From Desulfobacterales bacterium (GTDB taxonomy: Bacteria > Desulfobacterota > Desulfobacteria > Desulfobacterales > Desulfobacteraceae): DNA of 51,720 nt. Under the pieces are notes generated by a model. That model made no database searches. It was not told where the DNA came from and saw nothing but the letters and a program-made list of their open reading frames with translations. The stretch is from positions 1-51,720 of the forward strand of contig JAKSAU010000110.1 in NCBI GenBank assembly GCA_022361535.1. Reading direction: 5' to 3'. A program made the position numbers and the translations under genes. Shown here piece by piece: positions 6,478 through 15,409 of the stretch. Numbering within the stretch: position 1 is the first letter of the stretch; every line of letters begins with the position of its first letter.

Positions 6478-9054
6478 ATGACCCAAGATCAAACCGCTGC
6501 AGCATCCAAGGATGAACTGCAGGAGATGATTGCCGAAGCGGATACCGGGGCCCGGAATCCGGCCGGCAGTTTTCCTAAAAAAATTCTTTTCTTTGTGCCA
6601 TTGCTTTGGACCCTCTTCCAACTCTGGTATGCCTCACCTTTACCGTTTATATTCAATATTTTTGTGTTGAACGATTCAGAAGCCCGTGCCATTCATTTGG
6701 CTTTTGCCATGTTTCTGTCTTATACGGCCTATCCGACTTTTAAATCATCTCCGCGAAGTTATATTCCTGTGCAGGACTGGATCGTGGCATTGGTCGCAGC
6801 GTTTTGTGCTGCCTATCTCTTTATTTTCTATACGGAACTGTCTGACCGGCCTGGTATGCCCACTACGCTTGATTTAGTTGTGGCTGTAATCGGGTTAGTG
6901 CTGTTGCTGGAAGCAACAAGAAGAGCGCTGGGACCGCCTTTGATGGTGGTGGCATCCGTATTCTTGCTCTATACCTTTTTTGGGCCGTATATGCCTGAGG
7001 TCATTGCACACAAGGGCGCCTCTCTTTCTAAGGGCATGTCCCATTACTGGCTGTCTACAGAAGGTGTATATGGTGTTGCCCTTGGGGTTTCTACCGGCAT
7101 GGTTTTCATGTTTGTGCTTTTTGGCTCTCTGCTTGAAACAGCAGGTGCGGGCAACTATTTCATCAGGACGGCATTTGCAGGCTTAGGGCATATGCGTGGC
7201 GGACCTGCAAAGGCTGCAGTTGTTTCGTCGGGTATGACCGGGCTAGTATCCGGGTCTTCTATTGCCAATGTTGTAACTACTGGTACATTTACTATTCCAT
7301 TGATGAAAAAGGTTGGGTTTCCTGCTGAAAAAGCAGGTGCTGTTGAAGTTGCAGCCTCAACCAACGGCCAGCTTACCCCGCCTGTAATGGGGGCCGCGGC
7401 TTTCCTTATGGTCGAATATGTAGGTATTTCATATGTAGAAGTAATCAAGCACGCATTTTTACCTGCTATTATTTCCTATATTGCCCTGGTTTACATTGTT
7501 CATCTTGAGGCCTGTAAAATTGGTCTTAAAGGAATGAAACGTCCTATTACCAAAACCCTCGCCCAGAAGTTACTTTCTTTTGTGATGACGATCCTGTTTA
7601 TTATCATCATTGGTGGGGCAACATATTACGGGCTTGGCTGGATCAAAGGTGTGGCAGGTAAAGCAACCATTTATGTGGTTACCTTACTGCTTTTTACTGC
7701 ATACGTAGCGCTTATCTGGTTAGCATGCAAAGTCCCTGAGCTCGACACTACCCATGAAATCAAAGAACTGCCTGAATTAGGGCCTACAGCCCAGGCCGGG
7801 TATTATTTCCTCCTTCCCATTGTGGTTCTCATGTGGTGTCTGACTGTTGAGCGTCTGTCTCCTTCATTGTCCGCATACTGGGCTACAGTACTGATGATTT
7901 TTATTGTACTGACCCAGCGCCCACTTAAAGGGTTTTTCCGCAAAAACAATGATGCTCAATTCACCTTTAAAACAGGGTGGGACAACTTAATAGATGGGCT
8001 TGTTTCCGGTGCACGGAATATGATTGGTATCGGTGTAGCAACGGCAGCTGCCGGTATTGTTGTAGGTACAGTAACCTTGACCGGTATCGGTCTTGTTATG
8101 ACCGAGTTTGTCGAGTTTATTTCAGGCGGTAACCTTGTATTGATTCTATTATTTACTGCAGGTATCAGTCTGCTGTTAGGTATGGGGCTTCCGACAACGG
8201 CCAACTATATTGTTGTCTCCACCCTTATGGCTCCGGTTATTGTTGAACTTGGCGCACAAAACGGACTTATTGTACCGCTAGTGGCAGTGCATCTTTTTGT
8301 GTTTTACTTTGGTATTCTGGCTGATGATACACCACCTGTGGGGTTAGCAGCTTTTGCTGCAGCAGGCATATCAGGAGGGGATCCGATTCGCACAGGTATT
8401 CAAGGGTTCACCTATGATATCAGAACTGCTATTCTGCCATTCCTGTTCATTTTTAATACGGAATTGCTAATGATCGGTATCGGTACCTGGTATCATCTTA
8501 TAGTCGTCATCATCGCCGCTGTTATCGCCATGTTGATCTTTGCTGCAGCAACACAAGGCTACTGGATAACCAAAAATAAATTTTACGAAACCATTGCCTT
8601 GCTGTTGATAGCATTTACCTTGTTCCGTCCCGGATTCTGGTGGGATAAAATTTTCCCGCCTTTTGATGAACGACCGGGAATGGAATTGGTCGAAATCGTT
8701 GAGTCGGTTGAACCTGGGAAAATGCTCAGACTACTGATTAAAGGCGAAAACATGGATGGTGATCCTTACCAGAAATCAATGATGTTGCCGGTTGGTTCTG
8801 CGCCTACAGGCGAAGAACGGTTGACAGAAATCGGAATCGAGTTGAGAACCGAAGAAGACAAAGTGTTTGTAGATAACGTTGTCTTCGGATCTAATGCCGA
8901 AAAAATGGGTATTGATTTTGATCAGGAAATTGTAATGATAAAACTGCCTGCAGAACGACTGCCTAAGCAGTTAATGTTCATTCCTGCACTGGCTCTGATG
9001 GGACTTATTTTTGCCATGCAGAAAAAGCGGAAACAGCGCCTTGGCGAAAAGTGA
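6478..9054 (+). CDS. TRAP transporter fused permease (DctQ-DctM, TAXI type) with C-terminal DUF3394-like domain
   Basis: 858 residues from the ATG at 6478, which has GGAGGAG 8 nt upstream. The frame is open further upstream to 6388, but that part would run through the intercistronic hairpin and is excluded. Four N-terminal membrane helices correspond to the small DctQ-like subunit. The remaining helices form the DctM-like large subunit, with conserved segments such as SGSSIANVVTTGTFTIPLM, ASTNGQLTPPVMGAAAF and GMGLPTTANYIVVSTLM, and helix ends ADDTPPVGLAAFAAAGIS. The last ~130 residues (after FPPFDERPGMEL) form a soluble domain ending in one more helix, as in the DUF3394 extension of fused TAXI permeases. 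It imports the receptor's ligand using an ion gradient. Confidence 0.95.
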   Translation: MTQDQTAAASKDELQEMIAEADTGARNPAGSFPKKILFFVPLLWTLFQLWYASPLPFIFNIFVLNDSEARAIHLAFAMFLSYTAYPTFKSSPRSYIPVQDWIVALVAAFCAAYLFIFYTELSDRPGMPTTLDLVVAVIGLVLLLEATRRALGPPLMVVASVFLLYTFFGPYMPEVIAHKGASLSKGMSHYWLSTEGVYGVALGVSTGMVFMFVLFGSLLETAGAGNYFIRTAFAGLGHMRGGPAKAAVVSSGMTGLVSGSSIANVVTTGTFTIPLMKKVGFPAEKAGAVEVAASTNGQLTPPVMGAAAFLMVEYVGISYVEVIKHAFLPAIISYIALVYIVHLEACKIGLKGMKRPITKTLAQKLLSFVMTILFIIIIGGATYYGLGWIKGVAGKATIYVVTLLLFTAYVALIWLACKVPELDTTHEIKELPELGPTAQAGYYFLLPIVVLMWCLTVERLSPSLSAYWATVLMIFIVLTQRPLKGFFRKNNDAQFTFKTGWDNLIDGLVSGARNMIGIGVATAAAGIVVGTVTLTGIGLVMTEFVEFISGGNLVLILLFTAGISLLLGMGLPTTANYIVVSTLMAPVIVELGAQNGLIVPLVAVHLFVFYFGILADDTPPVGLAAFAAAGISGGDPIRTGIQGFTYDIRTAILPFLFIFNTELLMIGIGTWYHLIVVIIAAVIAMLIFAAATQGYWITKNKFYETIALLLIAFTLFRPGFWWDKIFPPFDERPGMELVEIVESVEPGKMLRLLIKGENMDGDPYQKSMMLPVGSAPTGEERLTEIGIELRTEEDKVFVDNVVFGSNAEKMGIDFDQEIVMIKLPAERLPKQLMFIPALALMGLIFAMQKKRKQRLGEK

Positions 9055-9095
9055 TACAAGGAATGAAGTCCTGATACTAAAACAGGAGAAACATC

Positions 9096-9539
9096 ATGTT
9101 TAATAAAATACTTGTGCCGGTGGATATCGACTATCCGAGAACCGCCAAGGCTGTCTTTCAGAATGCTTTGGAATTGGCCTCTTTAAGTGGTGCGGAAATC
9201 AGGATTGTCAGCGTAATGCCAGATTTCTCCATGCCAATTGTAGCTTCTTTTGTTACCGAAGATATAAAAAAAGAAGCCCGAGAAGAGTTCAAGAAGAACC
9301 TGGATGCCTTTGTTGAAAAAAATTGCACCGGTGGCGGCCCCCGGGTCTCCCATAGAATATTAGTTGGCAAGCACTACGAAGAGATTCTTAAAGTGGCGGA
9401 CAAATGGGAAGCTGATTTGATTGTGGTTTACCATAACCATCGTCGGAATATTAATGAGTCTTTTTCCAATAACTGTGCCAGAAAACTTGTCAAGCATGCC
9501 AATTGCTCTGTATTAAGGCTCCGTAATGTCTTGAAATAA
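9096..9539 (+). CDS. Universal stress protein, UspA family
   Basis: 147 residues, the single-domain UspA length. It begins MFNKILVPVDIDYPRTAKA, matching the first strand and loop of the fold, and ends with SVLRLRNVL, the final strand. The usual nucleotide-binding glycine motif (G-2x-G-9x-G-S/T) is replaced by YHNHRRNINESFSNNCARKLV, so ATP binding is doubtful. It has a good ribosome-binding site (CAGGAG) and follows the permease by 41 nt. UspA genes often close TRAP operons, where they bind or regulate the permease in some organisms; that role is inferred here. Confidence 0.9.
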   Translation: MFNKILVPVDIDYPRTAKAVFQNALELASLSGAEIRIVSVMPDFSMPIVASFVTEDIKKEAREEFKKNLDAFVEKNCTGGGPRVSHRILVGKHYEEILKVADKWEADLIVVYHNHRRNINESFSNNCARKLVKHANCSVLRLRNVLK

Positions 9540-9560
9540 ACCTTAACTTGCTCTAATTAA

Positions 9561-9596
9561 AAGGTTCGGGTGTTTATATGCCCGGGCCTTTTTTTA
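9561..9596 (+). terminator. Intrinsic terminator of the TAXI-TRAP-usp operon
   Basis: AAGGTTCGGG pairs, with two G-U pairs, with CCCGGGCCTT over a short AT-rich loop and runs into a long T-tract (9589-9595). It closes the operon and sits just before the next gene. Confidence 0.8.
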
Positions 9597-9616
9597 TTCT
9601 TTTTTGTGGAGGAAAG

Positions 9617-11617
9617 ATGGCAAATCAGTTTTTTGTCTCCTGTCCCATGGATTGTTTTGATTTGTGCAGGTTTATAGTAACTGTGGAAAATAATCAGATC
9701 ATTTCACTCAAGGGTGACCCTGATCATCCGCTAACCCGTGGGGTGACATGCTCAAAAGCCAAGCATCTGATTGCACGGCAGAATCACCCTGACAGACTCA
9801 CCAAGCCCTTGCTTAGAACAGATAAGGGATTTCAACCCATATCATATGATAGGGTGTTTGATATCCTGACTGACAAATTGACCAAAGTTAAAAACAAATA
9901 CGGGAACACCGCCATTCTCAACTATACTTCAGATGGATATGGCGGAATGAAAGGCAGAAGCCAAACTATCTTCATGAATTATTTTGGAGGCGACAGCAGA
10001 TTTTCAGGCAGTCTTTGCTGGAGCGCAGGTATGGCTGCGCAAAAATATGACTTTGGTACGGCTATGGGCAGTAATCCCCTTGATGTGCTTAATTCAGACT
10101 TTGTTATTCTTTGGGGGAGGAATCCCAAAGTGACTAACCTGCATCTATATTCTCTTTTAAAGCAGGCTGTAAAGACTGGAACCAAAGTCATTGTTATTGA
10201 TCCGAACAGAACTGATACAGCCAAAGCATTTGATAGGCATGTTCAGGTGAAGCCTGGTACAGACGGCGCTCTTGCCTTAGGTTTAGCTCATATCCTGGAT
10301 CGAGAAAATTTAGTTAATGACGCATTTGTTAACCAATATGTAAAAGGTGGGAAACGGTTCCGGCAAAGTTTAGTTGTTTATACTCCGGAATATGTGCAGT
10401 CTATTACCGGTGTTGATAAAGGTGTAATTGAGGAATTGGCCATCGAGTACAGCAAGGCCAAAAGTGCTTCCATCTATATCGGATACGGGATGCAAAGGTA
10501 CCAAAATGGAGGCAATTCAGTCCGCAGTATCAATGCCTTGGCAGCTTTATGCGGAAATATCGGAAAATCAGGTAACGGAATTCATTACGCATCAAAATCT
10601 TTATCCCCATTTATAGGTAGGCCGGAAGAAGACAGTGAACGTTTTGTTACAGAAAAAAGACGGTTTCCTGCTCCCAATTTAGGATCTTTTATGGCATCGG
10701 CTCAAGATCCACCTATAAAGCTTGCTTTTTTTTCAGCAGGCAATCCATTGGTGCAGACCCCGGATTTAACGACTGCCGTTAATGCAATGAACATAGTACC
10801 TTTTAAAGTGGTTTTTGATCAGTTCATGACTGATACGGCTTCAATGGCTGACATTGTATTGCCTGCAGCAACAGTATTTGAGCAGGAAGATATTTTTAGT
10901 ACCTCCATGTATTCCCATGTGATGAATTACAGCCAGAAAGCGCTTGAACCCCCAGAAACCATCCTTCCTGAATTTGATTTTTATTTAATATTAGGTAAAC
11001 TGCTGAGCCTCGATTACGGGTTTGCATCTTCAAAAGAATATCTTGAACAATGTGCTGACCCGCTTTTAGAGGCATTAAATAGGCAGGAAAAAAATGCATC
11101 TTTGAAACTAGATGATTTAGCAACAACTTATCCGTATTTAAAAGATCATGATATTGCCTGGGCTGATTTAAAGTTTTCAACTCCATCAGGAAAAATTGAA
11201 TTGTACAGTGATAGGGCAAAAGCCGATGAGCTAAGTCCTATAGCAAATTATACTCCGCCACTTGATGCTACAAAGCAATTTCCTTTGCGGTTGCTGACCT
11301 GTCACACTAAAGCGTCTATGCACTCCCAATCGTTTTTGGATACGCAAAAGATACCGGAAATCAGTTTACATTCTAAAACAGCGACTAAATACAAGTTAAC
11401 TAAAGGCGAGACTGTCTTGGTAAAAGGGGTAAACGGGCAGATAAGAGCTACAGTCAATGTTGATGATACCATACATGAAAACACCGCTTTTATGTACCAG
11501 GGATACTGGCATAAAAGCGGTGCTGTGAATTTTTTAACCCGTGAAAGAGTTACGGATATGGGCAATCAGGCTGCATATTATGACAGCTTTTGTTGCGTCA
11601 TTCCAACTGAACCTTAG
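9617..11617 (+). CDS. Molybdopterin-dependent oxidoreductase (DMSO reductase/formate dehydrogenase superfamily)
   Basis: 666 residues from the ATG at 9617, preceded by GGAGGAAAG; an upstream in-frame ATG at 9578 lies inside the terminator and is rejected. The N-terminal [4Fe-4S] motif is CPMDC...C...C with cysteines at 9, 13, 17 and 45. Further molybdopterin-binding segments include GSLCWSAGMAAQKYDFG, VILWGRNPKVTNLH, DPNRTDTAKAFDRHVQVKPG and FDQFMTDTASMADIVLPAAT; the C-terminal domain includes LLTCHTKASMHSQSF. There is no Tat signal, so it should be cytoplasmic. No electron-transfer partner subunit is adjacent. The substrate cannot be assigned; names such as formate dehydrogenase would be guesses. 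The metal ligand residue may be the Cys or Ser of GSLCWSAG. Confidence 0.9.
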   Translation: MANQFFVSCPMDCFDLCRFIVTVENNQIISLKGDPDHPLTRGVTCSKAKHLIARQNHPDRLTKPLLRTDKGFQPISYDRVFDILTDKLTKVKNKYGNTAILNYTSDGYGGMKGRSQTIFMNYFGGDSRFSGSLCWSAGMAAQKYDFGTAMGSNPLDVLNSDFVILWGRNPKVTNLHLYSLLKQAVKTGTKVIVIDPNRTDTAKAFDRHVQVKPGTDGALALGLAHILDRENLVNDAFVNQYVKGGKRFRQSLVVYTPEYVQSITGVDKGVIEELAIEYSKAKSASIYIGYGMQRYQNGGNSVRSINALAALCGNIGKSGNGIHYASKSLSPFIGRPEEDSERFVTEKRRFPAPNLGSFMASAQDPPIKLAFFSAGNPLVQTPDLTTAVNAMNIVPFKVVFDQFMTDTASMADIVLPAATVFEQEDIFSTSMYSHVMNYSQKALEPPETILPEFDFYLILGKLLSLDYGFASSKEYLEQCADPLLEALNRQEKNASLKLDDLATTYPYLKDHDIAWADLKFSTPSGKIELYSDRAKADELSPIANYTPPLDATKQFPLRLLTCHTKASMHSQSFLDTQKIPEISLHSKTATKYKLTKGETVLVKGVNGQIRATVNVDDTIHENTAFMYQGYWHKSGAVNFLTRERVTDMGNQAAYYDSFCCVIPTEP

Positions 11618-12063
11618 TCGACCTTATGCCAGGTCTGAGTTCTTGAAATAAACAGGAAGCTTCCTTGGACTTTAAGCTTGGTGTCACCGTCAACCCAGAT
11701 TGAACACTTATACTCTTTGCCTTTTTTAGGATCGAGGATTTTTCCAAATGAGTATTTACCTTTGTATTCCTGTAAGTCTCTGATGATTTCCATACCCAGG
11801 GTCGGTTGGTCTTTTCTGTCATCATCGTCATCACATTTGTCGCAAGTAGGATGCTGATTGTCAGTCGGTTTCAAAAAGAGTTCAACAATCTTACCATAGT
11901 ATTTACCGTTTTTTTCAAAGATCTCAACAATGGATTTGGGTTCATTGGTTTCATCGTCAATGGTTTTCCATTTGCCTACAATCGGTGCCTGTGCTGAGGC
12001 GAGGCTAACCATAAAAAAAGTAAAAATGGCGGTGAGGATGCTTAACCTGAGACTTGTTTTCAT
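11614..12063 (-). CDS. DUF2147 family exported protein
   Basis: 149 residues from the ATG at 12063, which has GGAG 7 nt upstream; an earlier in-frame ATG at 12102 lacks such a site. A Sec signal peptide (MKTSLRLSILTAIFTFFMV...) ends at ASA|QAP. The mature part opens IVGKWKTIDDETNEPKSIVE and YYGKIVELF, the hallmark of DUF2147 (a beta-rich periplasmic domain of unknown function). An unusual acidic insert with two cysteines (CDKCDDDDD) follows. Its stop codon overlaps the stop of the convergent oxidoreductase gene by 4 nt, so the two share their 3' ends with no terminator between. Confidence 0.85.
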   Translation of the reverse strand: MKTSLRLSILTAIFTFFMVSLASAQAPIVGKWKTIDDETNEPKSIVEIFEKNGKYYGKIVELFLKPTDNQHPTCDKCDDDDDRKDQPTLGMEIIRDLQEYKGKYSFGKILDPKKGKEYKCSIWVDGDTKLKVQGSFLFISRTQTWHKVD

Positions 12064-12164
12064 AATTCTTCTCCATTGAATAAGGTTTAAAAAGAACGGC
12101 ATAAAACAATGTTATTCTTATTAGTCCGCCGTTCATTTTATGTCAATAAAAATTCATAAACCTA

Positions 12165-12193
12165 TTGACAAAAACAATTCTTCTATTTATAGA
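12165..12193 (+). promoter_or_regulatory. Sigma-70 promoter of the tetR-acyl-CoA dehydrogenase operon
   Basis: TTGACA (12165-12170) and TATAGA (12188-12193) are separated by 17 nt. The -35 box is perfect and the -10 box close to consensus. The -10 box is also the left half of the palindrome at 12188-12207. Confidence 0.75.
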
Positions 12194-12207
12194 ATGAGTA
12201 TTCTATA
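12188..12207. promoter_or_regulatory. Palindromic operator, probably for the adjacent TetR regulator
   Basis: TATAGAAT-GAGT-ATTCTATA is a perfect 8-bp inverted repeat with a 4-nt spacer. Its size and position over the -10 box and transcription start, 22 bp before the tetR start codon, fit an autoregulatory TetR operator. Confidence 0.7.
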
Positions 12208-12228
12208 TTTGAAATGATTGCTTAACTT

Positions 12229-12867
12229 ATGGAAACTAAAGAAAAAAAAGAAAAAACCCTGTCCCGGAAAGAAAGGGATGATTTAAGGAAGAGGAATGAA
12301 ATCCTTGAAGCTGCCCTTGAAATTTTTGCCTCACGCGGGTTTCACAGTACCACCATGGCACAAATTTCAAAGGTTTCTCAGTATCCTTTAGGCACCATTT
12401 ATAAATACTTCCCCGGAAAAAAAGAGATGTACCATGACCTGGTGATTAATCGGGTTCGTGACCTTGGCGTGATTCTGGCTGAAATAAGGACAAACGACAG
12501 TTTTGGCCTTTGTGACAAACTTAAAGCCTGCCTTAAAGCTCAGGCTGATTTTTACAAAGCCAACCAGGAAGTCGTTAAAATATATATATCTGAACGATCG
12601 ACAATTGATGCTGTTGGTATGCCCAAACTCAATGAAAAAGTGAACAGCTTTCATGACAAGATGGTGGCCTTGTTTCAAGATCTTTTTGAGCAAGGTATAA
12701 AATTCGGTGACTTCAAGGCATACCCACCAAGGGATATGGCAGAGCTTTATGCCGATATAGTTCACTCTGCTGCCTGGGCATCACTTTTCAGAGAAGAGGA
12801 TGAGACCCAGACAGATCGCAGGCTTTCAATGATTTTTGATATGTTTACTAACGGAATAAAAAAATAA
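12229..12867 (+). CDS. TetR/AcrR family transcriptional regulator
   Basis: 212 residues. The N-terminal helix-turn-helix is plain: ILEAALEIFASRGFHSTTMA, then ISKVSQYPLGTIYKYFPGKK, which contains the recognition helix and the signature YKYF. A basic, lysine-rich leader precedes it. The C-terminal ligand domain is of the type found in fatty-acid/acyl-CoA metabolism repressors, fitting the acyl-CoA dehydrogenase gene 41 nt downstream. It should repress its own promoter through the palindrome at 12188-12207 and be released by an acyl-CoA or similar ligand; the ligand is inferred. A run of nine C residues (12868-12876) directly follows the stop codon. Confidence 0.93.
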   Translation: METKEKKEKTLSRKERDDLRKRNEILEAALEIFASRGFHSTTMAQISKVSQYPLGTIYKYFPGKKEMYHDLVINRVRDLGVILAEIRTNDSFGLCDKLKACLKAQADFYKANQEVVKIYISERSTIDAVGMPKLNEKVNSFHDKMVALFQDLFEQGIKFGDFKAYPPRDMAELYADIVHSAAWASLFREEDETQTDRRLSMIFDMFTNGIKK

Positions 12868-12908
12868 CCCCCCCCCACTCACTTTTAAGGATAAAGGAGA
12901 TATCCGAC

Positions 12909-14720
12909 ATGGCACAATCCATTGCAGACAGACGAGACCAGGACTTTGTACTTCATGAAATGCTTTCAGCCTCTGAGCTGGCTGATCATGAAATTTTTGA
13001 AGATTTCAATAAAAAAACCATGGACATGGTCGTTAAAGAAGCAAGAAATCTGGCAGTAAAAGAAATTCTTCCTACAAACAAGGAAGGTGATGAGCAGGGA
13101 TGTCGTCTTGAAAATGATAAAGTCATCATTCCCGAGTCCTTTCATAAGATTTATGATCTTTTCTGTGAAGGTGAATGGCTGGCAATGTGTGACGACCCCG
13201 AATACGGGGGTCAGGGAATGCCCAGAGTTCTTGCAACAGCTGCCGGAGAATTGTTTACAGGTGCCAACTGTGCATTTTTGATGTACCCGGGACTTACCCA
13301 CGGCGCAGGTAAGCTGGTTGAAGAGTTTGGTACAGAGGAACAAAAACAGACCTATCTTAAAAATCTTTATACTGGTAAATGGGCCGGTACCATGTGTTTG
13401 ACTGAGCCTGAAGCAGGGTCTGATGTTGGTAATTTAACCTCTACGGCCGTTAAGAATGAAGACGGGACCTATACCATTACAGGTAACAAAATTTTTATCT
13501 CAGGCGGTGATCAGGATATCACTGAAAATATCATCCACCCGGTCCTGGCCAGGATCGAAGGTGCACCTGCCGGTACAAAAGGTATCTCCTTGTTTCTCGT
13601 TCCCAAATACAGGGTAAATGAAGATGGCAGCGTTGGTGAATTCAATGATGTAACCTGTGTAGGCCTCGAAGAAAAAATGGGTATCCATGGTAATGCAACT
13701 GCTTCATTGTCATTTGGCTCCAAAGGCAATTGCATTGGTGAACTATTGGGCGAAGAGAACAAAGGCATGAAAGCCATGTTCGTCATGATGAATGAAGCAA
13801 GACTTGGTGTTGCCATGCAGGGTTTTGGTTTTGCAACTGCCTCATACATTAATGCCGTCAACTATGCAAAGGACAGAATCCAGGGCGTGGATTTGACCAA
13901 AATTTTTGAAGCAGAGCCAAAACCAGTTTCCATCATCAATCATCCGGACGTAAAACGTCAGCTTATGATGATGAAGTCCTATGTAGACAGTATGCGCGGC
14001 CTGCTTTATTACACCGCACTTTGCTTTGATAAAGCCAAAGTTGCAGAAACAGAAGAGGAAAAAGATAAATGGGATGGCCTGATTGAGCTGCTAACGCCGA
14101 TCACAAAAGCTTATAATACTGATCGCTCTTTTGAAGTTTGTGTCCAGGGTGTACAGATCTACGGCGGCTATGGTTTTATCCAGGAATATCCCCAGGAACA
14201 ATTGCTCAGGGATTGCAAGATTACCTCTATCTACGAAGGAACCAACGGTATTCAGTCCATGGATCTTTTGGGTAGAAAACTTGGATTGAAAAAAGGCAAG
14301 CCTTTCATGGATCTTCTTGGTGAAATGAATGTTACCATTGCATCAGCAAAAGAAATTGAAGAACTTGCTCCTCTTGCAGCCAAAGTTGAACAGGCTGTGA
14401 ATAAACTCGGCGAAGTTGCAATGCATATGGGTATGACAGCCATGTCTGAAAAAGTGCTTGATGCATTTGCCATGTCTAATCCGTTCCTGGATGTCTGCGG
14501 TGACGTCTGCATGGCGTGGATTGAACTGTGGAGAGCTGTAGTGGCCCAGCCAAAAATTGAAAAAGCCAAGAAAAAAGATGTGGCTTTCTATCAGGGCCAA
14601 GTCAAAACTGCTGAATACTTTATTTCCTGGATACTGCCTGCAACAATGGGTAAAATGGAAGCACTCCAGGGAAATATCCCGGCCATTATGGAAATGCCGG
14701 ACGCAGCATTTGCTGGTTAA
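12909..14720 (+). CDS. Acyl-CoA dehydrogenase, long (about 600-residue) type
   Basis: 603 residues with AAAGGAGATATCCGAC as ribosome-binding region. The flavin and substrate segments are clear: MCLTEPEAGSDVGNLTSTA, KIFISGGDQD, LEEKMGIHGNATASLSFG, NEARLGVAMQGFG, YGGYGFIQEYPQEQLLRD and IYEGTNGIQSMDLLGRKL, the last containing the catalytic-region glutamate. The extra C-terminal domain (after about residue 460) places it with the larger DmdC/FadE-like enzymes rather than the 380-residue short-chain ones. It oxidises an acyl-CoA to the enoyl-CoA, passing electrons to electron-transfer flavoprotein. It is in one transcription unit with tetR. No other beta-oxidation gene is adjacent, so chain length is unknown. 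Confidence 0.95.
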   Translation: MAQSIADRRDQDFVLHEMLSASELADHEIFEDFNKKTMDMVVKEARNLAVKEILPTNKEGDEQGCRLENDKVIIPESFHKIYDLFCEGEWLAMCDDPEYGGQGMPRVLATAAGELFTGANCAFLMYPGLTHGAGKLVEEFGTEEQKQTYLKNLYTGKWAGTMCLTEPEAGSDVGNLTSTAVKNEDGTYTITGNKIFISGGDQDITENIIHPVLARIEGAPAGTKGISLFLVPKYRVNEDGSVGEFNDVTCVGLEEKMGIHGNATASLSFGSKGNCIGELLGEENKGMKAMFVMMNEARLGVAMQGFGFATASYINAVNYAKDRIQGVDLTKIFEAEPKPVSIINHPDVKRQLMMMKSYVDSMRGLLYYTALCFDKAKVAETEEEKDKWDGLIELLTPITKAYNTDRSFEVCVQGVQIYGGYGFIQEYPQEQLLRDCKITSIYEGTNGIQSMDLLGRKLGLKKGKPFMDLLGEMNVTIASAKEIEELAPLAAKVEQAVNKLGEVAMHMGMTAMSEKVLDAFAMSNPFLDVCGDVCMAWIELWRAVVAQPKIEKAKKKDVAFYQGQVKTAEYFISWILPATMGKMEALQGNIPAIMEMPDAAFAG

Positions 14721-14760
14721 TTAATGCTGTTAACCCGGTAACACCGGTAAATTAAAATTT

Positions 14761-14797
14761 AAGACAGGGCAGGGGAGAAATCCTTCTGCCCTGTCTT
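14761..14797 (+). terminator. Stem-loop after the acyl-CoA dehydrogenase gene
   Basis: AAGACAGGGCAG (14761-14772) pairs perfectly with CTGCCCTGTCTT (14786-14797) over a 13-nt loop. The plus strand lacks a T-run after it, so termination may be weak or factor-dependent. It lies 40 nt after the stop codon. Confidence 0.6.
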
Positions 14798-14930
14798 GGT
14801 CTGGCTGTTTTAATTCACTGGATTCTAATCCCTCCAAAGCAGTAATCCAAAAAAAGTTCTTTATGCTTATCAGGTCGTTTGATTTTAGACGTTTATTAAT
14901 TGACCTCTGCATTGCAAACAAGGCCACAAT

Positions 14931-15365
14931 ATGAAGCAAAAAAAAGAACTGCATATGAATGATGTGTTCAGCGCATCGTTAAAATGGATCATCAATATTT
15001 TAATTCTTTATATTATCCTTGTCCTTCTTATGGGACTGGGTAAAACTTTATTTTCAATAAAAGACCTGTTTTATGGAGATCAGTTTGCCCAGGGGTTCAG
15101 TCATGTTATTACAGATATCTTAACATTTTTAGTGATACTTGAACTGTTCAGAAGCTTTATTGAATATTTTAAAGCTAAACGGTTTCGTCTTCATTCAATG
15201 ATGGACCCATTCATCATTTTTGTAGCCAGAGAGTTTATCGTAATATTGTATTCGCACAAGCACGTTAATTGGCAGAATTTGATAGGGTTTGCAGCAGTAA
15301 TTCTTTCATTAGGAATTGTAAGGACAATGGCAGTAGTCTATAGCCCAAAAGACTTAGAAGAATAG
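14931..15365 (+). CDS. PsiE-like membrane protein (phosphate-starvation-inducible E family)
   Basis: 144 residues with four predicted membrane helices: about 18-38, 60-80, a short one near 98-110 and 120-136. The conserved PsiE segments are present, such as ELFRSFIEYF followed by KAKRFRLHSMMDPFIIFVA and the histidine-containing loop YSHKHVNW. The function of PsiE is not known; in E. coli it is induced by phosphate limitation. An alternative start is the ATG at 14955, 24 nt downstream. No phosphate-regulon genes are nearby. Confidence 0.85.
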   Translation: MKQKKELHMNDVFSASLKWIINILILYIILVLLMGLGKTLFSIKDLFYGDQFAQGFSHVITDILTFLVILELFRSFIEYFKAKRFRLHSMMDPFIIFVAREFIVILYSHKHVNWQNLIGFAAVILSLGIVRTMAVVYSPKDLEE

Positions 15366-15409
15366 AACAATTTAATGACAATCATTTCAATTTATAGTGG
15401 CGTATCCGC

